Source of the DNA: Protea cynaroides
Taxonomy: Eukaryota; Streptophyta; Magnoliopsida; Proteales; Proteaceae
Assembly (NCBI GenBank): GCA_028583415.1
Contig: CM053275.1
Location: 85,802,278-85,866,277, forward strand
Length of the DNA stretch: 64,000 nucleotides
Direction of reading: 5' to 3'
The translations under genes and the position numbers were made by a program. The notes under the pieces were generated by a model that was not told where the DNA came from, searched no databases, and worked only from the letters and a program-made list of their open reading frames with translations. This document shows positions 22,814 through 34,029 of the stretch, in pieces. Numbering within the stretch: position 1 is the first letter of the stretch; the number at the start of each line of letters is the position of its first letter.

Positions 22814-23790
22814 CTACTGGTAAAATGGGCAGAGGAGCTCCGCGTTCCATGCTCGAGGTAAGGCTTGGCCGTCCATGTCGACTAAATGGTAAGCGCCGCT
22901 CCGTATTGCCTGTGTAACTTGATAGAGTCCTTCCTAGTTGGGAGCTAATTTTTCCTGATTGGTGGGGTCGGATGCGATGGTCCTTCAGAGAACAAGGTCT
23001 CTGACCTTGAATGATCGTTGACGCACCTTCTTGTTGTAATGCCGGGAAACTTGCTGTTGGTGAGCAGCTATCCGGATTTGGGCCTGATCTCTTGTTTCCT
23101 CTAGGAGGTCTAAGTTTTTGCGCAATCCTTCGTCATTGAAGGCAGGATCATAGTTTGTGATCCGATGTGAGGATATCCTTACTTCTAGGGGAACAACTCC
23201 TTCAGTGCTGAAGGCCAGCCTGAATGGGGATTCTCCTGTGCCCGTTTTTGGGGTTGTCCGATATGCCCATAAAATGTGAGGAAACTAGTCTAACCATCGA
23301 CCTTTGGTGCCCTCCAATTGAGATTTGATGCCTTTGAGCAAAATTTTGTTGGTAGATTCCGTTTGGGGGTGCTTTACCGCGCCTCGCCGATGGTCAATCT
23401 GGTGTTCTTCGCAGAATGCGAAGAAGGCTCGATTATCAAATTGCTTACCATTGTCAGTGATGAGCACCCGCGGAACACCATAGCGATAAACAACAGATTT
23501 TTTAAAAAATTCACAGATTGTGCCCTCCGATATGTTGGATACCGCCTCCGCCTCGGCCCATTTAGTAAAGTAATCCATTGCAACTATGACGAATTTCCTT
23601 TGATAGCGGGCAGGGGGAAACAGACCCATGATGTCCATTCCCCATGTGGCGAAGGAAATTGTGACTGCTTCTATGAACCTCAAGGGGGCAGTTGGGAGGT
23701 GGGGAATTGGGACATACATCTGGCACTTCCCACATTTCTTTACGTAGTCGATGCACTCCTTCCGCATCATCGACCAGTAATAGCCCTAAT
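22814..23790 (-). pseudogene. Integrase of the Tat element
   Basis: Minus strand. The zinc-finger end reads YVKKCGKCQMY, then core motifs WGMDIMGLFPPARYQRKF (first Asp), LITDNGKQFDNRAFF (second Asp) and AVKHPQTESTNKILLKG (Glu kept). Related elements normally have about four more residues (N-G-Q-x) between HPQT and the Glu, so a short in-frame deletion at the active site is likely. The C-terminal half (ILWAYRTTPKTGTGESPF, HYNKKVRQRSFKVRDLVL) continues after a stop near 23284 to WNAELLCPFYQ and TAG at 22814-22816. Position after the second RNase H is normal for this lineage. Confidence 0.85.
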
Positions 23791-24109
23791 GCAATATCTT
23801 TTGAGCGAGGACTCTTCCCCCTTGATGTACTCCGCAAATACCTTCGTGGACTTCCTGGATAGCCAATGCTGCTTCTGGCGGACGCAAACACCGCAGCAGG
23901 GGGAACGTAAAGGCTTTCTCGTACAGAGTGTCTGCCTCAACCACGTAGTGGGTGGCCTTGGATTGTATCCGCCTGGCCTTTTTTTGTCCTCCGGTAGGGT
24001 GCCCTCTCGAAGAAATGAATAGATCGGGTCAATCCACGACGGCACTGACGCCGCTGGTAGTACCACTTTAGAGTTGGGATCCACCGTTGAGTGTAACAAG
24101 ATTTCGGTG

Positions 24110-24530
24110 TACACCGAGTGATCCAGATCTGACAAATCTGAAGTAGCCAGTCTTGACAGGGAATCTGCCAGTGTGTTCTGATCCTGAAGTACGTGGCGCA
24201 GTATAAAACTGTCAAAAATCGAGGCTGCCTCCTGCACCTTCCACAAGTATGTGGTCATACTGATTTTCTTTGCCTTGTACTCTCTGTTTACCTGTCGCAC
24301 CACCAACTGAGAGTCGCTGGACGCCTCGATCCTTCTAGCCATTACCGCCTTGGCCAGGCGTAGTCCAACGATCAGGGCCTCGTACTCGGCTGCATTATTA
24401 GACACCTAAAACATGAATCGAAGGGCATAGCGAATCTAAAATCCTTCGGGGCTGGTGAGTATGAAACCAACACTGCACTGAGTCTTGTTCGATGCCCCAT
24501 CGGCAAACAAGGTCCAAGGTTACGAGGTGC
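24110..24530 (-). pseudogene. Second, archaeal-type RNase H of the Tat element
   Basis: Minus strand from about 24520: LFADGASNKTQCSVGFILTS (first Asp), then after two stops SNNAAEYEALIVGLRLAK (Glu), ASSDSQLVVRQVNREY (Asp) and NTLADSLSRLATSDL (last Asp). All four catalytic acids of the D-E-D-D set can be seen. This domain, additional to the ordinary one next to RT, is the hallmark of Tat-lineage elements and is thought to be an independent acquisition of a host-like RNase H. Stops near 24406 and 24437 inactivate this copy. Confidence 0.85.
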
Positions 24531-24583
24531 TTTCTTTGCCTTGGCTGTCCGCTGCTTCCTCTACTTCTCTGGGAGGAGATGAC

Positions 24584-26014
24584 TCAATAAGAAAATTGGC
24601 CAAGGTTTGAGCCTTGATGGTTGTGCGAGGCTTGTAAATTATATTGAATTTTGCCTAATTCGACAGCCCAATTGATTACCCAGCCCGAGATGTCCGGCTT
24701 CGACAAAATTTTCTTGAGGGGCTGATCAGTTAGGACAGTAATGGAATGCGCTTGGAAATATGGCATGAGCTTTCGCGCAAACGTCACCAACGCTAAAACA
24801 ACCTTCTCGATGAATTTGTACCGAGTTTCGGCCTCCAGTAGAATTTTACTGACATAATAAATTGGACGCTGGACGCCATACACCTCCTTGATGAGCACAA
24901 CACTTACCGCCTTCGAAGATACTGCCAAGTACAGCTCCAATGTGTCCCTAACTTCGGGCTTAACCAAGAGTGGAGGAGATGCCAAGTACGCTTTCAATGC
25001 CTCGAACGCCTACTAACATTCGGCAGTCCATTCAAAGGTCTTGTTGCCCTTAAGGGTCTGGAAAAAGGGGAGGCACTTGTCCGCCGAACGAGACATGAAT
25101 TGACTTAGCACGGCCACTCGTTCGGTAAGCTCTTGCACTTCCTTCACCCTGGTTGGTGCTGGCATACTGAGGATCGCGGTAATTTTCGAGGGGTTCGCCT
25201 CGATACCACGGTTGGATACCATGAATCCAAGGAACATCCCCGAGGTTACTCCAAAAGCACACTTGGCAGGGTTGAGACGCATTCGGTGCTGTCGTAGCAC
25301 TCCGAATGCCTCCTCTAGGTCCTTTACGTGGTCCTTCTCGACCAGGCTTTTTACTAGCATATCATCGACGTACACATCCACGTTCCTTCCGATCTGCTTT
25401 GCGAAGATTTTGTTTACCAGCCTTTGGTACATGGCCCCAGCATTTTTAAGACCGAAGGGCATAACATCACAACAAAAGAGGCCTCAGTTGGTGACAAAGG
25501 CAGTTTTCTCCGAGTCGACCGCGTGCATTTGGATCTGATTGTAACCAGAGTAGGCGTCCATGAAGTTTAATTGTACATGTCCGGCCGTAGCATCGATGAG
25601 CTGATCAATCCAAGGAAGGGGGAAACTGTCCTTCATGCATGCCTTGTTTAGGTCAGTAAAATCAATGCAAATTCGCCATTTGTCCCCCGCCTTTGGGACC
25701 ATGACGACGTTTGCAAGCCATTCCGGGTAATGGATTTCTCTGATAAATCCTGCCTCCAACAATTTCACTACTTCATCATCTATGAGATGCTGGCGAGACG
25801 CATCGAATGTCCGCTTCTTCTGGCGCACTGGGCGGTGCCGAGGATCTACGTTCAGGCAATGTTGTGCAACGTCTCGTGGAATTCCTAGCATGTCGGGAGT
25901 GGACCAGGCAAAAATGTCAGCATTCGCCCTTAAGAAATTTATTAGCTCTGTCCTCTGCGGCTCTGTGAGTGATGACCCGATCTGGAACATTCTATCTGGA
26001 CTCTCCTCCACCAA
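24584..26014 (-). pseudogene. Reverse transcriptase and first RNase H of the Tat element
   Basis: Minus strand. RT shows RQHLIDDEVVKLLEAGFI, WRICIDFTDLNKACMKDSF, MDAYSGYNQIQM, then after a stop at about 25484 MPFGLKNAGAMYQRLVN and the catalytic VDVYVDDMLVKS (YVDD). The connection domain and first RNase H follow after another stop at about 25013 (LELYLAVSSKAVSVVLI, RPIYYVSKILLEAETRY, TVLTDQPLKKILSKPD). The catalytic box is intact, so loss of function here comes from a few stops only. Confidence 0.88.
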
Positions 26015-27062
26015 AGGGCCTGGACCAGGTCCTCGGTGGGTGTCCCTTTCTGCTGCTTGGGATTGTCCTGTAGATCTTCGACATGCACCTGCAAAGTTTG
26101 GGCCGGCTTTTTATAATCCGTGAGCTCGGCTGAATAACATTTTCGTGACACGAGCTGATCCGTCCGACATTCCCCAGCTCCTCTTGGTGTGGGGAATTTG
26201 ATGACCAAATGGTATGGAGACGGGACCGACTTGAGCGCAATCATACCCGGCCTCCCTAGCAAAACATTGTAAGATGATGGGACATCGACTACTAAGAAGT
26301 TCATCATGACCCTTGATTCCCAAGGGTAAGTGCCTGCCCTGACGGGCAGCCAGATAGATCCCTTCACTGTAACGAGGTCACCCGAGAAACTGACCAAGGG
26401 ATAATTTATGGGCAATAAACGCTCGGGTGGAATTTTCATGCATTGGAAGGCTTGCTAGTAGATGATATCAGCGGAGCTCCTTGTATCGACCATGATCTTT
26501 GGACATCACTGTCTTCTATCCTCAAAGTGATGACAATGGCGTCTTCATGAGGCAGTTCCAGACCACATAGATCATCCTCGTCGCTGAATGTCAGAAAGTC
26601 TCCTGTGCGAGCCCTCTTCCCAGGCCACTCTGTAGATTTGACACTCCGAGCATAGGCCTTTCAAGCTTTGGCGGATGTGTTGCCAGCCGCTGGTCCGCCA
26701 GCGATAGTCATTGCCTTCCGTCCTTGCTTAAAGGGATCATAAATTAAATCGTTGACTATGGCTGAGGTGGCCGCCTCGGCCAAGGAGGGTCGGTCAATCG
26801 CTGTGTTCTTTTCTTGCACCGGCCCGACCTTTGGTATGCTCGATTTGTCCTTCCCATTCCGTGGGTCATATCTCAGCCTCGCAGTTCTGACGGTATCCAC
26901 ATGATCACAGGGTAAGTCTACTGTTGGAGGTGGATCGAGGACGTCCAACGGTGGCGGTGGACGAGTCTGGTCCCGACGTTGCCGTGGCAGCCTAGGGTCG
27001 ATCCTAAGCCGAGTCCTCCCCCGGGATTCCAAAGAATTCAATACCCTTCCCTGTTCATGCAC
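25942..27062 (-). pseudogene. gag tail and protease of the Tat element
   Basis: Minus strand. A Pro/Arg-rich linker (27062-26661) leads to the protease. The active-site triplet near 26487 reads D-T-R in IMVDTRSSADIIY, where the family has D-T-G; the flap and hydrophobic part follow (GDLVTVKGSIWLPV, SSYNVLLGRPGMIALKSV). Stops lie near 26659 and 26456. The Gly-to-Arg change is the same kind as in the Tekay element at 3205 and fits a C-to-T change on the other strand. Confidence 0.8.
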
Positions 27063-28531
27063 TTGTTGAGGGGTATAGGCAAACTGACAACGGATGACTC
27101 CGATGTCCCTATGCGCCGGGGTCGGTCCTCTTTCTCCCCTTTCTCCCAGCTAACGAGGCTGCTGCTCAGGGTGCCTGTCTGGGTACTGGGGCTCGACTAC
27201 CTGTCTCTCCTCTTTTCCTCTCGAGGAGGATCTCTTCAACCTTCTCTTCTGTCTACCCTTCTGGGCTCTCTTCCTTCCATTCTTCTTGGCTCCCTTTCAG
27301 GAGTTTTCTCCCGTGGTGGGAGGGGTGGTCTTCTCCGCTCTTCCCCTAATGTCGCGGGTACTCTTGGGGCATTGTGATCCATATATTGCTTATAATATCC
27401 TCTTTGAATGAGGTCCTCAATCTGTGCCTGCAAGTTGCAACACTCATCAGTGGTATGACCAATGTCCCGATGGTATTGGCAGTACTTGTTGGAGTTTCTC
27501 CGCCGCGCTTTGGTTAAAATCTTCTGGGGCCTTTGGAGATACCCGTCATTAGCGATGAGTGTATAGACGTCTCCAAGGGGTTGGTTGAGCGGGATGTAAT
27601 CACTGAACTTCTTCTGGATTAGGCTTCGAGCCCTAGCTTCCTCTCTTTTCGACCTCTTGGGCCCTCCTGGGCGTGTGAGGTATTGCCTTTCGTCGGTTCG
27701 CTTGTTGGGAGTGTCAACTAAGCCCTTGTTGGCTTCGTAGATCTCGTTAGCTGTGGCGAACTTCTCACAATGAGCCAAGAGCTCTTGCAAGTCGGCCGGT
27801 TCCTTTTTGGCGATGGAAAATCTGAGCTTCGGGTCAGTGACCGCTGCTCTCAATGTAGCGAAATGAACCGCCTCATCGATTTCTTTCACCTGCAGTATCT
27901 CCAAGTAGAATCTGGCCAAGAAGGCCCGTAGGGTCTCATCGAACCTTTGTCTCATATTCATGAGGTGCGTGCTTGTCTTCTGCTGCACCCTACTTCCTTG
28001 GAAGTGCATTCTGAAGAGCTTTCCCATGGTTTTGAAAGAGTCAATAGATCACGGAGGTAGGTTGTTAAACCACATCCGAGTTGCGCCTTTTAGAGTAAGG
28101 GGAAAGGCCCTGCACATAATCACATCTGGGTTCGCGTGGAGGACCATCGTGCCCACAAAATTGTTCAAATGGTCGACTAGGTCAGTAGACCCGTCGTTAG
28201 AATCTACTGGCGGCATGCTGAACCGCTTGGGCAAGGGGACCCTCATGATGATATCGGTCAGAGGGTTGTCCGTAGAATAATCCTTGTCCTCATCCGGGGT
28301 CACCCCTGCCTTCTTCATCGTCTCGACCTTTCGGTGCAAGACTGCTAATTGGTCCGCTATTTTTGCGGCTACTTCCGGGTCCATGGGAGCACTTTGTTTA
28401 TCTGTGCCCATGACGACCTTTGGTAGCGTTACGTGTTGCAGAACCAATAGCTCTTCCAAGGCATCTTCACCTCGCCCGATTGCTGTCCTCGGTTGGGGGG
28501 CCGAGCCTTTCTCGAGCAGGTATCCTCCCAT
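27063..28531 (-). pseudogene. gag of the Tat element
   Basis: Minus strand, from ATG 28531 (MGGYLLEKGSAPQ). The N-terminus is helical and charged, and the retrotransposon-gag domain (PF03732 type) spans about 28230-27850: NFVGTMVLHANPD, FPLTLKGATRMWFNNLPP, then after one stop at 28047 FKTMGKLFRMHFQGSR and FDETLRAFLARFYLEILQVK. A zinc-knuckle-like CQYHRDIGHTTDEC (CHHC spacing) lies near 27465, followed by an Arg/Pro/Glu-rich tail. Only one stop interrupts the main domain. Confidence 0.87.
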
Positions 28532-28989
28532 GTTGTGACGTTGATCCCGTTCCGCTTATTTCTGGACCTGGGTGTGCGTTGATCCCATGTCTGATGGGTC
28601 TAGCTCCGCTTTGCCCATGACAATCTCGAGGTGGATCTCTAGGGGGTCAGCTTCCTTATGCGGGTCAGTTAGAGGAACGACGAGGACGGGATGTAACCTC
28701 AGCGACTGGGACCTATAACCCTTGTACAAATATGGTTAACACCGCGAGCTGCTATGCCACGGTCTCAAATTGTTCATTTGTGATGAATGCCTCATGCGCG
28801 GGCACTTGCTCGGCTACTCTTTTTCCTCCATCTCTGTTAGGTCTCGGTTCCGACCTATCTCCATCTTCAGGGTTCATTCGTTGGTCAATCAGAGGGGGGT
28901 TGGGATTGACCATATGGCTTCGGGTTCTCCTCGGGCTCATAGCTCAAGATTCCTCTCTGGCTTTTATCTGTCGACGTCAAATCTCAAAG
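28532..28989. other. 5' leader of the Tat element
   Basis: Untranslated region between primer site and gag on the minus strand. No conserved domain seen; short open frames on both strands are not supported. Confidence 0.6.
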
Positions 28990-29007
28990 GGCCCCATGGT
29001 GGCGCCA
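28990..29007 (-). other. Primer-binding site of the Tat element
   Basis: Minus-strand TGGCGCCACCATGGGGCC, three bases inside the 5' LTR. It begins with TGG, the complement of a tRNA CCA tail, then CGCC as in elements primed by tRNAs ending GGCGCCA. The exact tRNA is not identified. Confidence 0.7.
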
Positions 29008-29010
29008 AAT

Positions 29011-29419
29011 TGTTTCGGCCCTAATCCGTCTCGTAGGCCCACCAAGCTGACTAGACCTGCAAGACAAGCAAAGACAAGGGGAGAAGTTAGGGCTCTGTGA
29101 ACAGTTGATGGGCTCGGTGTCGAGCCCACAACAATATTTAAGTGTAAGTAGGGTAGGTAAGAGATTCTCCGTCCCAAGTGTCAAAGCGAGAATCCCAACG
29201 ATGAGTAATGAGTAATAAATGTTCTCATACCTGAATTCTCGGGATTTGCCCTATTTATAGTGAATAGTGTATTTTCCTTAAATATCGCTTTTGCCCTTTG
29301 CTCCTGTGTTCGAGTTTGTGAAGATGATTTCTTATATCCAATCGGGAACATCCATGTGGCTTGTTGGTCGAGTCATACGTGTCGTAGTTCTATTGACAGC
29401 ATGGCAGAATTTCCCAACA
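29011..29419 (-). mobile_element. 5' LTR of the Tat element
   Basis: 409 bp, TG...CA ends (TGTTTCGG to CCCAACA on the plus strand), partner of 15166-15610. Minus-strand TATAAATA at 29259-29252 would drive gag-pol. The CATAT duplication follows at 29420-29424. Confidence 0.92.
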
Positions 29420-29424
29420 CATAT

Positions 29425-30410
29425 CAAATATAGCAAGCTACTTCAGATAGATTTGGACAAAATAAGAAAATTATCAATATATATTACCATGTAACTTTAT
29501 ATGCATATAATTACTTGCATACAAACTGATCTATTTTTTATCCAACCGAAATTCCTTATACAGTTCATGTTGTCTTAGATAGACAATTAATCAGGTCAAC
29601 CAAATAGACTTGAATTGTCATTATCTGAACTTATGTTCCAAGAACTCATATATGGCCAATGCATAATTCAAGCAAAATTTAAAATCATAGGCCAAGTTTT
29701 TTTTTTTTTTTGTTTTTTTTGTTCTTCCAAATATTATAGATATTTATATAACTGGTTTCCATTAAACCACTTGCTTTTTCCCGTCATTATATGAAATGCT
29801 AGACAGAAGTTGAAACCCAAGCTCAAACAAGTAACCATGAACCTTGTCCAAATTAATGATATCAAATAATTTTGTTAGCCGTCTCCAATATTTCCGAAGG
29901 CAGCTAAACAAGTGGTTCTTGTATCAACATGTCAAATGAACAAAACATCAATAAAATGATTTCTCATGTGAGTTTGTGACCGTAAGCACAAGAAGCAAAG
30001 ACGACACCGGTATTGTAAGGCAACCACTTCTTTCTTAAGGAATCACAAATTTTAAAGGATTACAAAATTGATCTTTTCAATGAGTGGCTTAACCCAGCCT
30101 TTTCAGGACTAGAAGTTCATACAAGAAGCCAATATATTGCTCTCTATTTCTACAGGCTTTCTGCTAACTATTGGGCATTGAGGTTTGAAAGAACAATGAT
30201 TTCTTTTCCAAAACCTCTACAATCAACAACGGGCCTTAAATAATAACATAGGTGAATCACACCACCATTTCACGGTTCAAAGCATCTAATAATTCTAACC
30301 AACATGTCGATTCAGCCCAAAAACTGGTTCTATACATCAAGTCCACATGGACACCTAACAGACATAACGGTTTCTTGGGCTTGTATCAATTTTTTTTTAA
30401 TAGTTAATTT
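29425..30410. other. Non-coding stretch
   Basis: AT-rich DNA between the Tat element and solo LTR D, with a T-run at about 29697-29722. No gene, repeat boundary or RNA gene recognised. Confidence 0.5.
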
Positions 30411-30415
30411 GTAAT

Positions 30416-32540
30416 TGTTGACCTTTGGATTGTAATTGTTGGTAAAATTGGCTTAGTTTGATGAGAGAGACTGACTATGGGCCCCACTGATAGTGTGGCA
30501 GTGTTTCCATTGGTCTGTCAGTGTTTCAAAAGTGTTGCGGCATCTTGAAGAATGAAATAAAGAAAGAAGATGTAGAGAGAGAAGGAGGAGAGAGAAAGAA
30601 GACAGAGGATGAGGAGAGAGAATGAAGAGAGAGAGACTGTAGAGAGAGAAAAAGAGAGAGAAAAATGTGGGTGGGACCCACTGTGCCAAGGTGGCATGCC
30701 ACCATGGCAGCCAGCCTGGCCGAGGGCCACGGCACCATAGTGGCAGCCAGCCACATGGCTAGCCGCATGGCACAGCAGCAGGCCCGCAAGGCAGCAACAG
30801 CCGCAAGCCCACTGCCGCATGCCATGCACCAAGCACAACAGCAGGCCCGCAAGGCAACAACAGTGGCCAGCCACTGCCGCATGCCCATGCGCATGGCCCC
30901 TTGCCGCACCCCCTTGCCGCACCACCACCTGTTCGACATATTGCTTAGAGAGAAAGTGAAACATTGTTTAGAGAGAAGTTCTCTTGAGAACATTGATTCT
31001 ACAGGGTTTTGTTAATGAACATTGGTTACAGACACCATTACCAATGTTCTCAAGGGTAATTTGGTTCATTTAGAAAGGTGAAGATGCGAAATCAACAGCC
31101 CAGATAGAGCCATGAAGCAAAAATTCTGATCGGATGGCCTGAAAGAACACGGGCTAGAGTGTATCTCGGCGGATGCGTCATTATTCTCCCGTGCAGGTTT
31201 TAATTGGACAGCTGCAGTTTAATAAGTTGCACCGCGTCATATTGAAATGGCGCCTTGATTCTATGTTGCACACATATGGTACGGCGGCGTGCGGATCTCA
31301 ATCTAACGGCATCGATCAGCGCCTATTTTCAGAGATGCGAATTATGCTGATTCGACGAACCAAGATCAATCCCGCCTTTTCTTCTCAGATCCGATGGCGG
31401 AATTTATTAATTCTCTGCGCAGCCAATGACTGCTCGACAAAGCATCGGCGGCTTGGCTATAGAGCGGCGCAGGTGCATAGAATAGTTTGGAAAGATTCCC
31501 TTTCCTTATATATTACTGGCCGAACTTCAAACTGACATAACTTCTTCATCCGAGTTCCAAATCGGACGGTTCAACTTGCACTTTCCTTATTTTCGAGCCC
31601 TCTACCTATTGGGGGCTGTTTGGAGTCAAAATATTATGGAGAAAAATTGAAAAGAGTGCTTTGAAGCTTAAGAGAGGATTTTTCTAGGATTTCGTGCCCT
31701 ATGGGAGTGATTAATCACCAATTACCTCTTCTTTGTGCATCAATGGAGTGTTAAATCCCTATGAGAGGTCAGTAGAGCGTTTATGTTTACATTCACGGTG
31801 ATTATGGGTTATGTGGAAGTGATTGAAAGCCTGTGAGTGAGGTGTGCTCTGTGAATCGATCTCTATCATCATTGAAGGCTGTTAGAGAATACCTGAGGGT
31901 AGTGTGAAGCTTTAAAGATATTGATGGCCATTCGAAAGCAGTTGTGAGGTTTTTCAATTCCTTATCTATTTGTTGCTTTCAATATATTGTATGCTAGCGT
32001 AGGCGAAAATTATTGAATACCTAGCTAGTGGGGGAAAAATTGTAAGACATAATTATAAGCCTAAAAAATTGTTATTTGCTTCTCGTGGGTGTGAGTTAAG
32101 CGTGGTGTGTTCAGTGGATGCTGGACACTGGCTGTTAAGCCTGAATCTTGGCGTTGGTGCGTCATCTCAGTTTTATGCTGGGACAACCTAGAGTTAATGT
32201 CCTTGTTTTGGTAGAGACTAAAAGTTGAGTGTTGAGTAAATACGGAGCCTGTTGGACATTACTCTATGGACTAGCCATCACACACTATGTTGGTGAACCA
32301 CGTAATATCTCTGTGTCCATTGTTTTGTTTTATGTTATATTTTGGAGTGCGTAGAATGGCTTACAGGATGAGTGTGCAAATTTGGTAGACCTGGTCACTG
32401 AATGGTAGCGAGGTAGATTTGCATGCGCTTATGTGTGTGTGAAAAGTTAGGTCTCCATCATCTCTGGGCAATAGTAAATAATTAAGGAGAATTTTCAGAC
32501 ACTGATTCACCCCCCTCTCAGTGTCATATCAAGTTCAATA
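30416..32540 (+). mobile_element. Solo LTR D (2125 bp)
   Basis: Begins TGTTGACCTTTGG and ends AAGTTCAATA, flanked by GTAAT at 30411-30415 and 32541-32545. Its partner in the family is 36080-38331. The last dinucleotide is TA instead of CA. It contains a GA-rich tract (30550-30660), a GC-rich repetitive segment (30665-30930), and near its end ATTCACCCCCCTCTCAGTG, a pattern common at the 3' end of plant copia LTRs, which suggests plus orientation. The 116-residue frame in the GC-rich part is repetitive (QQARKAAT repeats) and not a convincing gene. Confidence 0.85.
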
Positions 32541-32545
32541 GTAAT

Positions 32546-33314
32546 TTCTATCTTGAGCTTTTTGCCAAAAGAAAAAAAATGCCCGTATGACACCCCTCAA
32601 TCAGAGAAACCTGTAACTCGTTTGGGAAAAAACCCAAAAAATAAATAAATAAAAACCAAAAGCACGGTCTTTTCCGAAAAGGCACAACTGAAGTAGCAAA
32701 TTAGAAATTGTTCCCATTTACTTTGTTTGTCCCAGAACACAAGATAGGTATTGACTTTTTTTTCTTTTTTCACCATTGAATATAATTAATCTAACAAAAC
32801 AACTTAACACATCTTCTTCATAATATATTTTAATCATTATAATGATGATAACATCGGATTGGGATCCCCTATAGTGAGGTATAGTGAAAATCTCACCCAC
32901 TCAAAGTGGATCTATATGTATTGTGATAAACATTGAATGGATCGTGACAACATCACTTTCAATTAAGAAAACACTTTCTCTTTGAAAACTGAATCTTTCT
33001 ATCATAACAAGTTCACACCTTTTGTTATAAGAAAATATACCCAAGTTCACACATTTCAATTGTTACCGTAAAACGAAACATGCTGTTTAATTTGGAAAAA
33101 ACTCATCATTACAATATTAAAAACATCAAGAGTGATCATAAACTGAACATAAACAAGCCAATAACACAATGCATCGCATGCTCATCAATTCACCATTTTT
33201 ATGAACGACGGCCACTCATACAAACATACATAGAGTTGAAATTAATAGAAAAACATTCTCATGTCATGGGTCTTAAGATAAAGTCTCAAAAAAATTCTGA
33301 TTTTAGATTTTTGT
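32546..33314. other. Non-coding stretch
   Basis: AT-rich sequence between solo LTR D and block B copy 2. No supported gene or repeat. Confidence 0.5.
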
Positions 33315-34025
33315 AAATATAAAAGAAAAACTTTAAATTAGAACCACTTATCTGTTAAAGAAGACTGTAGATAGAATCACTAAAGATGATGACGATACAG
33401 GCTGAGTTGTACCACAATCGGTACTGTCCTAAAGTCAAAATTTGGCCCCACAGGTGCAACCGGGTTATGATGCAAATCTGGCTCCAAGATAAAACAGCCT
33501 TGCGTTCCGACAGCAAACATGCACTTGTTTGATGCGCCCCTTTGAGTACGTTAGAGCTGTGCTTAGGTCAAATGCAAGATGATAATGCAATTTAGAAAAA
33601 ATAACGGTGTTTTGAAAAACAAAAGAGAATACCCTCGATATGTGCTTACAAGGAGGAAGAGAGGGTGAGAAAAAAAGAACCAAGTAATAGTTCTTCTAAT
33701 TGTATAAATTTAAGGCTTCCCCCTCCTCTATTTATAGAGGAGAATATGTTTTTCCAAGACACCCCTAGAAGAAGGGTGTGTCTCTCTCCGAACCAACATG
33801 TCTTTACAAGATACCTCAAGAAAATGGTATGTCCCTTGTAAAGACACTTCATGGATCTGAGTCAAACGGGTTACCGTTACCGACCCAATAAAGGCCAAAT
33901 TAAATCTCAGCCCATCCATGGGGTCTTGGGTTCTAACTTTACTAACCTCACTTAACTAGCCTCATACCAAGAAAACCAAAACAAAACATTTTTTTTTTTT
34001 TTTTGAAACTTCAGTTAATAAAAAC
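33315..34025 (-). repeat. Non-coding block B, copy 2 (LTR-like)
   Basis: Direct-orientation relative of 10910-11700: GATGATGACGATACA(T/G)GCTG, CAAACATGCACTTGTTTGATG, CTCTATTTATAGAGGAG and CAAAACAAAACATTTTT occur in the same order. Here it precedes block A; at 10910 it follows block A. Confidence 0.75.
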
Positions 34026-34029
34026 CGAT

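Larger units (their letters stand above)
15166..29419 (-). mobile_element. Full-length Ty3/gypsy element, Tat lineage
   Basis: 14.25 kb between direct LTRs with TG...CA ends and a CATAT duplication on both sides. Minus strand in order: LTR (29419-29011), primer site, gag, protease, RT, RNase H, second archaeal-type RNase H, integrase, LTR (15610-15166). The doubled RNase H is diagnostic of the Tat/Ogre/Retand group. Between integrase and the 3' LTR lie about 7 kb holding a plus-strand gene, two tandem-repeat arrays and a later solo-LTR insertion (17290-19601). A similar antisense gene is known from Grande-type elements of this lineage. Stops and a changed protease active site make it non-autonomous. 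Confidence 0.93.

Noticed and set aside
23318..24022. Plus-strand frame of 234 codons
   Set aside because: Shadow of the minus-strand integrase and RNase H.
30518..31015. Frames of 116-155 codons in solo LTR D, and the equivalents at 36281-36703
   Set aside because: They overlap on both strands in a repetitive GC-rich block of an LTR, and the frames are not conserved as proteins between copies D and E.
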